A stretch of DNA of 64,000 bases from Epiperipatus broadwayi (lineage: Eukaryota; Onychophora; Udeonychophora; Euonychophora; Peripatidae), in contig JAQFVV010000017.1 in assembly GCA_028023455.1 (NCBI GenBank), positions 1,180,001 to 1,244,000 on the forward strand, in the 5' to 3' direction. The stretch's first letter is position 1. Each line of letters begins with the position of its first letter. Shown here in pieces: positions 54,210 to 64,000 of the stretch. Made by a program: the position numbers and the translations under genes. Below the pieces are notes generated by a model. That model was not told the DNA's origin. It searched no databases and worked only from the letters and a program-made list of their open reading frames with translations.

Positions 54210-54292
54210 ATGGATACCAATCTTTTTAGGACGGCATGGAAATTCACGTTCAAATGGCAAGGAACATATAAAGATGAACTGTTTAAAAAACC
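54210..54292 (+). CDS. Probable first coding exon of an unrecognised gene
   Basis: An ATG directly preceded by in-frame TAA opens MDTNLFRTAWKFTFKWQGTY and KDELFKKP. It ends at a consensus donor (CC followed by GTAAGA), phase 2. The composition (W, F, K, moderately conserved-looking) and the GC content of the 54060-54290 stretch exceed the background. No repeat overlaps it. It lies about 1.36 kb downstream of a probable gene end, so the two are likely neighbouring plus-strand genes. No downstream exon was recognised in the remaining 9.7 kb. The product is unknown. Confidence 0.58.
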
Positions 54293-55800
54293 GTAAGAAC
54301 TTTATAATTTATGAACATTAAATTAAAAACTTTCCATATGTAAAAAATACAAATACAATCCTATCTGACCAATGTAAATTAATATTAATAATGTTATTTG
54401 ATTTTTTTTTTTTTTAAATCATTTCCATTTATATTTTTTTTGTTCTTTAAGTTTTATTATGATTTCTGTTTTCCGTTAAGTTAAATTATATAAATGTTAA
54501 ACTTAAGTCGGGCATGAATGGCTGTATAGATTTGTAAAGTTATATTAGGGGAGGGTAATCTTAGGTTATTTGTGTCGTTGTTAAATTGGGTCAATGGATT
54601 GGATATATTGATGTAGTTAGTAGATGTAGTCGGAGATTCGCTACTGGCAAAATCGTTTATATATACGCCGCACTCACCCGCTTGCCTATGAAAGGAATTA
54701 TAAGCGGAGAACGCAGTTCCTTTCTATGGAGTTTTTTTTTATTGTTCTTCTCATTAGATAGATGTAATATTCCTATCTGATGAGAGTCAATGTCTTCTCT
54801 TAATCTTTTTGGTGCTGCCGTATCCGTATTACATTGAATACATCGATGTATCAGATGAATTGATGCCAGTTTGACTGTGAATTTTAGCCTAAGGTCAAAT
54901 AAGGATATAATATTTTATTTTCAAATGCAAATCTATGTAGTCTATTCATACTCGACCCTAAATAAAAATGCATTAAATTTAAGTTGTTTATAGATGCTTG
55001 CATGGATTGGTTATCGGTTAAGTATGTTTTGGGTTTTCATATTTGATCAAAATATATAGACATTCTATAAATAATGATACCTTAAGGTGAGTATCTATAA
55101 TGTATTTATTCGGATGTCTTTTAAGTTATTGGTGACAATGCAAGTATCTTATGGTGAATACTATTGGGTTACTTATAAATTTCCCTCTCCAATTGTCGGT
55201 ATCAATGATTTTATATTTTGATCATTTATGTTTATTTTGAAATGTTTTTAACCGTTGTAATCTATGTAACCGATCTATACTCAACATTTTAAAACAAACT
55301 TTTATAAACTCCTCTGTGCGAACTTATAAAAAAATTTAAAATGTAAAGTTGTAAAAATTAAAATGTAAATTAAAATCAAAGTTAAAAATGTAAGTTAAAT
55401 TTTAAAAGGTAAAATGATGCTAAAATAATTTTAAATCTTATATATGTGCGTTAATAAATGTTTGTATGTTAATTACTGGCAGTGGCTTATTTAATTCTTT
55501 TTTTAAAAAAAAAATATAAGTAGATAAGATATTATATTATTAAATCTCTGCTATTCCACTGAGCTAGTGACATGGGCTAATGACCGGAAGCAAATAAAAA
55601 TTTTTTTTTTTTTACTTACGTATCTGCCTACTCTATAAATTTTTCTAGGTTCAAATGCCTAGATGGCGCCCTGTAGTGCAGATACATTTAGTCGACCTTC
55701 TCCGGATTGTTACACCTTTATCTACTTGATATTTATGACTACCATTGCCTTCTTCACATCCATGAATAAATATTAATCGAGAAGTGTGAAAGAAATAATA
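54293..55800. other. AT-rich stretch, possible first intron
   Basis: A 64-codon frame (54586-54780) is not supported. Near 55556-55600 the minus strand reads AGCTCAGTGGAATAGC, a tRNA A-box-like piece, without a matching B-box on that strand. This may be a worn SINE. Confidence 0.4.
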
Positions 55801-55870
55801 ATAATATTAATGATGATGATGATGATGATAATAATAATAATAATAATAACAACAACAACAATAAAAATAA
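55801..55870. repeat. Compound GATGAT / AATAAT / CAACAA microsatellite
   Basis: Successive trinucleotide runs. Confidence 0.9.
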
Positions 55871-56062
55871 AAAGGCAAGTGAAAATAAAAAAAATAAAAT
55901 GCTTTCTACCACTATATATTAAAAGATTATTGCAAGGCACATTAAATAATTAACTATATAAATGAATACAGATATCCAACTGATTAAGATATTTATTATA
56001 CTTTATTAATAAATAACCGAAAACTTTACAAATATTAAAAGAATCTCTGCTTTCTTTCATTC

Positions 56063-56394
<332 letters not shown>

Positions 56395-57234
56395 ATCATA
56401 ATCAACTGTGAGGATTGAACTGTCTAATCCTTACAATATATTCATGTTGTGATTTTTCTTTATTACATATAAATTGTTTAAAATGTTTATTATAAGGTTT
56501 TAAATAAAAAGGAATTTCTTTACTTTGTTAAATAGAAAAATCAATCTGTTTAATAAATATATCTTACAATAAATAATTTGTTTGGTTAATATTCATATTC
56601 TCTGCCTTAAGTATTCAAGGCAGTCTTCATTATATACAAAAAGAACCAATAGGAAAATGGAATGATTTTCTTGTTATTGTATTGTCAAATATTGAAGTGG
56701 GGATATGTATTATTTACTAAAAAGGATTGGTAAAAGTCAACTATATATTTTGAAAACTATCAGTTGTGTTTAAACCCAACCTATTATATAGTTACATGGT
56801 TTCATCATTATCATTATTATTTATGGACAAATTGTATGATATAATTTATAACAGTGATAATATTAAAATACGTTTTTTTTTTTTTTTGCAGTTTAAATAA
56901 AAATTACAAATATGCTCTGGAAACGTTGTTTGGCATAGGGTCGTACCTACAATGAGAAATTCAAATCTATATGAAACTAAAATTTTATCAGGTTGCAAGA
57001 AAGTCTGAGATTTTTTAATATCTGACCATTCCATAACCAACCCAAATATCCAATTACAGAACAATTAAAGGGAATCTAGTTATTATTAACTACAACATAA
57101 AACTAGAAATAAAGACCTTAAACTTTCATTATCTAGCATTTGATTATCTCTCTGAATATTCTCCTCTCTTTTTTTACTTCTTTGAAACGAAGTGTATGCT
57201 TTGATGTTGACTATTTGAAAATAGGCTGATAGAC

Positions 57235-57556
57235 CGATAAATAAGTGAATGAATGAAATGATGGATACATGGAAATATGCATAATTAGTTAAGTAGACAG
57301 AGATGTAGATATTTAGGTAAGTAGATAGAGATAGGTAGATAAGTAGGTAGGAAGGTTAGTCAATTAGTCAACCTGCAGAAATATAGGTAAACAGATAGAT
57401 GGATTATTAAATAAAAAGTAGATAGATTGATAGTTAATATAGATGGATAGATTAGGATATATTGATAAATATAGATAGATAGGCAAACAGACATGGATAT
57501 AGGTAAGTAGGCAGATAGTCAGACAGATAGATAATAAATAGATAGATGGACAGATG

Positions 57557-57653
<97 letters not shown>

Positions 57654-57895
57654 CTTGTTAATAAAAAGATAGACAAACTCATAGTTAAAATAGGTCGAAT
57701 AGATAATGAATATATTGATAAATATAGGTAGATATGTAGATAAACAGATATGAATTGGGTAAAAAGGCATATGTAGATAGATAGAAATATAAATATATAG
57801 ATAGTCAGACAGAGATAAATAAATAGATGGATGGATGAATAGATAGATAGTTAGATTGATAGATAGACAGATAGGTAGAAAGATAGTTGGTGTAA
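57235..57895. repeat. Imperfect GATA array
   Basis: Degenerate GATA and GGTA repeats with a clean GATA stretch at about 57550-57650. Overlapping open frames are repeat shadows. Confidence 0.95.
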
Positions 57896-57980
57896 TAATA
57901 TTAAAGAATTATAGCTGTGTTACATTGGAATGTATAAATCTTTATATTAGCAAGCTTCTTAAATTGTGAACTTAGTTTTT

Positions 57981-57987
<7 letters not shown>

Positions 57988-58026
<39 letters not shown>

Positions 58027-58053
58027 AAAATTATATATATATATATATATAAT
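57988..58053. repeat. AT dinucleotide array with inverted flanks
   Basis: TTTTTATTATAATATAT ... ATATAATAAAAATTATATATA can form a hairpin. Confidence 0.92.
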
Positions 58054-58690
58054 GTGGTAAAAGCTGGGCATAAAATCTCTAAGGTAAAGATAAATTTTGC
58101 ATTCAGCAACAAAAATGTATAAAATTCTTTTAATCAGTAGTGAAGTTTACATTATATTTCAATCATGTTCTTTTTTAATTATAACAAAATTGATACTTAT
58201 ATAAGTGGGCCAGATTGTTCTGGGATTACTTCACTTCCGCTAAGAATAGTTAAATATCCTTTTCGACATTTATTGCCTTACATCGGGATTTGCCATGAAC
58301 CAAAAATCTTTTAAAAATATTGATTATGCTAAAAAAATTCCTTAGCTATCTATAAAAAATCCCTAGTCTTACTCTGAATTATGTCTAGGTCATGTACAAA
58401 ATATATTAATATATTAAACATTATACTATATTGTTCTCCACAAAAATTAATAATAATAGTGCATCCTTATTATTTTTCCAAAACAGAATAGCATGTTCAA
58501 ACTTAATCTGCTCAATTAAGTTAAACGAGTTCAAGGTTTTTATGAAGGTATATTTTAGAAAACTATCCTGATAAATGGAGAATAGTAGAACAGAGCAATG
58601 AATAAACATACTATTTTCCTTCAAACTTAATAAACTTATCAAACAAACATTTAAAATACAGGCATTCTTCATATACCTGGAGCTTAAGTG
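58054..58690. other. AT-rich stretch, no features seen
   Basis: A 105-codon minus frame (58421-58738) overlaps the start of a family B repeat and has no recognisable domain. Not called. Confidence 0.5.
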
Positions 58691-58694
58691 AAAA

Positions 58695-59150
58695 TATACG
58701 GGATTTAAACACACTTTCAAACACCCTTTAATATGCACACCATTTCATACCACTGGTACACATTACCACACACATGTAGAAAAGATAAATAATCACCAAT
58801 ATATGTTTGTCCTGCTGAACCAGCATCATCTACTACACATATAAATAATCAGTGCTCAGTTTATATTAAGATAGCAACTCTTTATACTTTAATGAACAGG
58901 CTTCAATCTACTCCAACCTCCAACTCTTCAGCCATCCATACCATTGAAAATCTGATGATGGAATAGCCAAGCCCCATGCTGATGCCAATATTAATTGTTC
59001 AATTTAATTAATATTAATTGTTAAATTTGTATATTGGCGATTATTTATCTATTTTATATTATGTGGTCATGTGTATCTGTGGTATGGGATAGTGTGTGGA
59101 TAGTTGAAAGATATTTGAAAATCTGTGTTCAAATCCCGTATATTTATCTA
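58695..59150. repeat. Family B ribozyme repeat, decayed inverted pair
   Basis: The minus arm begins at GGGATTTAAACACACTTTC. The plus arm ends GTGTTCAAATCCCG. The minus ribozyme region is deleted through its core (CAGCATCATCTACTACAC), and the plus core is missing altogether. Confidence 0.82.
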
Positions 59151-60350
59151 ACAAATATATAATATATTAAAAAATGTGCAGAAATACTTCCTTAATACTT
59201 TTATAAAGATCTCCATACCTATCATGTGCTGTAAACTCCTAAAATTAGAAAAATACTTAAAATTAATTAGATTTTTATCAATTCTGAGCATTAATTAAAT
59301 ACAATCAAATATTTATCGCAAATGATTTCGACAAGTTTTACCAAAACTGTTGGACTGAAAAAAAAAAAAAGGTTTGACAATCCTATCACTAAAGTTATTT
59401 TAAAGCTAATTAATTAACAGTCTGACACGGAATTAGTTAATCAGAAGATTATATATTGTTTGAATATGAATGTCGCAGGATAGTTTTACTAGTTCCATCC
59501 AAATGACCAAACAGATTTTTTTTAGGTTACTGTTTTCATGAAAGTGCAATAGATTCAGGAACCTTTGTTTTCCTAACTGAATTATTAACAAATTTATGTT
59601 ATGTGCAATCATTTAAAAAATACGTACTGTATTTTTGACCTTAGATGTATACTATGTGGTTGGGCAAAAGGGCAGAGTGATCAAATCAAGTCATGAAAGA
59701 GACTATTCCAACTTAGGAAAAAAAAAGATTGAATCAATAATTTATCACTTAAGTACTTAAATATCACATGACCTCTAAATGATTATTTTTCACATATGCA
59801 AATGTACTTTCTACTAACAAATTTAAGTATATGTATATTACTTAAGTCACAAGGACAATCCCAATCAATTATTAACAGGTTTTGGGAGATCATTACTAAG
59901 CATATTAAACACTAATATATAGAAAAAGAATATAATTAATACTTATAATAATTAAGGTAATTTGTCTTACTCTAATAAGGAAGTTATTTTGACTTTTTTT
60001 TTTTTTAATGTAAATTATTTTAGAAAGTATAAATTTGAAAGCAAAAGTTGTTTTTCATATTACCTAATTATCATAATAATTTACATTACAGCTAATTAAT
60101 AAAGTAAATATTGGATTCGCTCTATTTTTTATAGTGTTCTGCGCAAAATGTAACGATGGGGAAAGGGGGATGGATTGATAGTCAAAGACATGTTAAATAT
60201 ATTTTTATTAATAAATGACTCAAATATCGACTTAAAGATAAATTTTTAAAAATTTAGAAATTAATTAATTATTCTATATATATTAACATATAGTCTTATA
60301 TGAATTCTCTGCCCAGAAGAAATTAGTTTAAGTTACAGTAATGACGTAAT
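59151..60350. other. AT-rich stretch, no features seen
   Basis: Nothing recognisable. Confidence 0.5.
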
Positions 60351-60490
60351 AACATGTGATCACGAACAAGTATAGTTTGTGGTGCTTTTATACCTTAACA
60401 TATTTAACATATTAAATCACAACATGTGATCACGAACAAGTATAGTTTGTAGTGCTTTTATACCTTAACATATTTAACATATTAAATCAC
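60351..60490. repeat. 70-bp direct tandem duplication
   Basis: AACATGTGATCACGAACAAG ... ATTAAATCAC is present twice (60351-60420 and 60421-60490) with one mismatch. It directly precedes a family A unit. Confidence 0.96.
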
Positions 60491-60494
60491 TAAA

Positions 60495-61400
60495 CATCAC
60501 ATGATCATCATTCCTTATGCTTACACACGTTGATAGCACAGAGGCAAAACTCTCTATACATTAGTGCCACTCAGTGCAATTCAGAATAATCAATGGATGC
60601 AGGAAGGTTTGTGCATAAAATGCCTATCTAATCCCTACTCATTCAATATTTCCTGACTAGTTCCTAGCTTGTGGCTTTCATAAGTGAGGAGCCTTGGATC
60701 TGAGAGTACTGCATCTAGATCTTAGAACTTAATGCAATTCTTCAGTAGCCATCTTTTACCTTTTTAGTTAATTTTAGAGCTAAAATTCCAAAATAAAAGC
60801 ACAATAATGTTTTCAATTCAAACTTATTTGCTTATATAGTCATATAGATCTAAACTGGGTTCAGCATCTATACATTTTCGTGTCTTTGGTTTTCTAAAAA
60901 CTAAAGTCCCCATAATCATATTGAGCAGGATTGGTATTAATCCACTAACCATCACATGATCACCATTTTTTATGCTTACACAAGTTGTTAACACAGAGGC
61001 AAACTCTCCATAGAGTAGCACCACTAAGTGCAATCTAGAATAATCAGTGGATGCAGAGAAGGTCTAAGTGCATAAAATCCTTATCTAGTGCCTATTCATT
61101 CAATAATCCCAGACTAGTTTCTAGCTTGTGGCTTTCATTAGTGATGAGTATTGGATCTGAGAGCACTGCACCTAGATCTAAATGCAGCTGCTGAAGGATT
61201 GCATTAGATCATAAGATCTAGGTGCAATACTGTCTGATACAAGATTCTTCCCTGATGAAAGTCATAAGCTAGAAACTAGTCTGGGGATATTGGATGAGTG
61301 GGAACTATATAGGATTTTATGCACAAACCTTTCTGCATCCACTGATTACTCTGGATTGCATTGAGCGGCACTACTGTATAGAGAGTTTTGTCTTGGAATT
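60495..61400. repeat. Family A multimer: two minus units in tandem, then a plus unit
   Basis: A full minus unit (about 60495-60975) is joined in tandem to a partial minus unit (about 60976-61170), then head-to-head to a plus end (61175-61395). Minus ribozymes read CTTATGA and CTAATGA (G5 changed in both). The plus copy keeps CTGATGA (61252-61258) and GAAACTAGTC (61272-61281), but helix I is mismatched at 1.1/2.1 and helix II is poor. Confidence 0.85.
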
Positions 61401-62520
61401 AACATATTAATATGTTGTCATTTTATCATAAGCATTAAGAAACTCTCTAGATCCTTAAGATGCTTAATATAATATTTAAAATTTTTATTTGATTAACATC
61501 AAGAAAATCGTGGTGTAGTAAATCTAAGATTTCACACTGTAATAATGTAAATTAAAAAAAAAAAATTCAGTGAGTAATAAATGAATATGTTTATATTTCA
61601 AGCTTTCCGGCCAAGATGCTTAAGACTGGCTTATATATATAAAAGTTAAGTTGAGAGAAGGTTGGTATCATCCTTTTCTTATCAAAATCTCTATAGTGTG
61701 TCAAAAGCCTGATCGTTCTTAAAGATAGCTGTTTAAAAATCTGATTGGCTGTCTGAGTAACAACTGTAGTGCATGTGAAAGACTAGCAACCTTTCAATTA
61801 TTACTAATTTAATAACAACATGCGATTTAAACAAATGTTATTTAATTTATTTTTGTTTTTGCAAAACAAATATATTTAGTGAACAATTTAATTTTTTTTA
61901 AAAAATTTAAATCCTTTACGAGATAAAAAATATTTTGATCCCAAAGTTGGGGATAGATTTTTTTAATCTTCAAATTTGTCAATTCTCTTCTATAGTCCTT
62001 TATAATATAAATAAAAACTACTTTAAAAAATGCAATGTGTCATTATATCATTATACAAAATTAAAACATATAAATAATAATGGTAATAATGTTCAAGGCT
62101 AGATATGTTTATAAATGTAAACATATGAAAACAGACAATACCTAAACAATATCATTAAGAATCAACGATCTCAATCTATCATCAAGGCAACATCCTTTTT
62201 ACTATAAAGATGGATAACCATCTTTATCTATGGGGTAATATATTTATATAGACACTAAAGATTGCAGCTTGACTAGTGAGAGTGAGATTATTAATTCAAC
62301 AAAGTTTAACTAAACAAGCAAATATGGTATAATCTATTCTATTAAACTTTTTCCCTCTGGTCTTAAATCCTTACAGCTTCTTAGTTACAAAATTAGTCTT
62401 CATTGTGATGTTGAAGAATTTGTATCAAGTAAAGTTAGAACATTCCATGTACCTATGTTTAGAAAAAGATTATATTGATAATATTTATCTTTAGTACTAC
62501 CATACCCTCCTGTTCTATCA
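61401..62520. other. AT-rich stretch, no features seen
   Basis: A worn TCATCAAGGCAACA motif at about 62170-62190 may be a fourth TTGTCAAGGCAAC repeat. Nothing else recognised. Confidence 0.5.
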
Positions 62521-62524
62521 CTAC

Positions 62525-62885
62525 TAAACCACTCAGCATCACATGATTATCATTGTTTATGCTTATTCAAGTTGTTTAACAGATGCTAAGCCCTTCATAT
62601 GGTAGTGCCACTCTGTGGAAGCCAGAGTAATCAATGGATGCAAAAAAGGTTGTGCATAAAATCCCTATTTAGTGCCTACCCATCTAATATCCCAAGACTA
62701 GATTCTAGTTTGTGGCTTTCATCTGTGAGGAGCCTTGAATCTGATAGCACTGCACCTACATCTTAGGATCTAATGTGCAGATAGTAATTTTATGCACAAA
62801 CCTTCTTACACCCATTGATTACTCTGGCTTGCCATGGGTGGCGCTACTGTATGGAGAGTTTAGTCTCTGTGTTTATCACTACTAC
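62525..62885. repeat. Family A ribozyme repeat, inverted ends
   Basis: A minus unit (62525-62780) with dead ribozyme (CAGATGA and GAAT), joined at about 62780 to an inverted plus end (TTTTATGCACAAACC ... GTATGGAGAGTTTAGTC). Confidence 0.8.
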
Positions 62886-63574
62886 TGATATTATTTCAAC
62901 TACTGTAATAATTTAGTAGCCATGATAATCTAAGCAGCATGGGTACTGCAGACAATTTTTAGATCACACTTTCTAGCTGAGAAAATAATGAAATTTTTTC
63001 TAGGTGGAAGGCCTGTCTGAATTCCAATTCCAAACAGATTCATTATTGATTACACTGTATTGAGTGAAGATCATAAATAAGGACTACCAAATTATAAAGC
63101 TTTGCCTCGTCATTGTTTTCTTAATTGTCAAAGGCTTGAGTAAAAAAAATGAATTAGGAGTATGAAATACTGTGCGTATAGTTAAAGGGTAAAACTGTGG
63201 TTACACAAACAAACAAACCTATTGTTCACAGTTAATATAGGTAGACCATTGATTGCTTGAGAGACCCATGATGTTCAAACCCTAGACTAACAATTAGAAA
63301 AGTGAGACAGGAAGACCAATTTTGTTGCAAAAACAGTATCTAACTTTTGATCAGCCAATATCTTATTCTTCACGGCAATGGGAGGTATTTTTAGTCAAAC
63401 ACATTTTATTTATTATTAAGAGTTTAATTTCAATTCTCAATGACATTTCAGTGTGTCATCTGTGGAATCTGTCAGTAATATGAGTATAACACTTAATTTC
63501 TTTAGAATTATTACTCACAATAAATGACAACACTATATATGTAAATATATTCTCTTCAAGTGAAAGTGTACCAA
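62886..63574. other. AT-rich stretch, no features seen
   Basis: Nothing recognisable. Confidence 0.5.
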
Positions 63575-63968
63575 GAAAAAGTACAAGCTCATTAACTTGT
63601 ATAGTCATATAGATCTGAACTCAGTTCAGCATCTATACATTTTGGTGTCTTTGGTTTTTCAAAAATCACAGTCACCATTATCCTATGAGCAGGATAGGAT
63701 TGGATAGGGTCACATTAGATCCTAAGATCTAGATGTGGTGTTCTCAAATCCAAGGCTCCTCACAGGTTAAAGCCACCGGCTAGAAACTAGTCTGGGAATA
63801 TTGGATGAGTAGGCACTAGATAGGGATATTATGCACAAATCTTCTTGCATCCACTGATTACAAAGGCTTGCACTTGGTGGCACTACTGTATGGAAAGTTT
63901 GGTACTCTTATTAACAGCATGCATAAGCATATGAAATAGTGATCATGTGATATTATTGAATTTATGTA
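63575..63968. repeat. Family A rearranged unit
   Basis: A minus-oriented internal part (CATTAACTTGTATAGTCATA to about 63700) is followed by a plus-oriented ribozyme part and end (TTAGATCCTAAGATCTAGAT onward). The ribozyme core is lost (CAGGTTA replaces CTGATGA), although GAAACTAGTCTGGG remains. Confidence 0.8.
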
Positions 63969-64000
63969 CAACACATGGATTGTCTATTACAAACTTTGTT

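Overview
The window is AT-rich eukaryotic DNA that looks like an invertebrate metazoan genome. The signs are spliced exons with metazoan GTAAG-type donors, many decayed retroelements, tRNA-derived SINEs, hAT elements with 8-bp target duplications, GATA/AT microsatellites, and a copy of the horizontally spread hAT family SPIN. A mollusc or flatworm would fit, but the sequence does not settle it. No complete protein-coding gene is visible. Nearly all long open frames are shadows of repeats.

Host gene evidence is thin: an internal coiled-coil-like exon on the minus strand (34812-34949), a possible first coding exon (44319-44408), the probable last two coding exons of a plus-strand gene (52540-52649 and 52832-52851), and a probable first coding exon (54210-54292). 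I could not name any of these genes.

The dominant content is a set of dispersed repeats, here called families A, B, C and D. They occur over and over as head-to-head inverted pairs, and each carries a hammerhead ribozyme motif of type I with a very short helix III. The best copies are family B at 35312-35372 (+) and family D at 38638-38706 (-) and 24526-24592 (-). In these the conserved core (CTGANGA ... GAAA ... UH), helix II, helix III and a two-part helix I with an internal bulge are all present. Families A and C have the same architecture but an A.A juxtaposition at the 10.1/11.1 position. Family B also has a tRNA-like segment with a B-box-like motif just downstream of the cleavage site. 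This combination matches what is known of Penelope-like elements and retrozymes, and relics of a Penelope-type GIY-YIG endonuclease lie in the window at about 9.2-9.6, 46.2-46.5 and 49.8-50.2 kb. The last of these directly abuts a family C inverted pair.

Layout: 0-2.1 kb degraded 25-bp satellite with one clean stretch; 2.6-5.6 kb ribozyme repeats A and B; 7.2-10.4 kb LINE relic split by a foldback Penelope-like fragment; 10.9-14.2 kb ribozyme repeats and a SINE; 14.8-15.6 kb hAT transposase 3' half; 16.4-22.1 kb LINE pieces, SINE, foldback element, families A and C; 24.5-33.5 kb families D, B, A, a LINE endonuclease relic and a hAT MITE; 34.8-41.9 kb one exon, SINEs, families B, D, A and a second hAT MITE; 43.1-50.6 kb LINE 3' end, exon candidate, Penelope-like relics, SPIN, family A, a TIR element and family C; 51-55 kb the least repetitive and probably genic stretch; 55.8-58.1 kb microsatellites; 58.7-64 kb families B and A.
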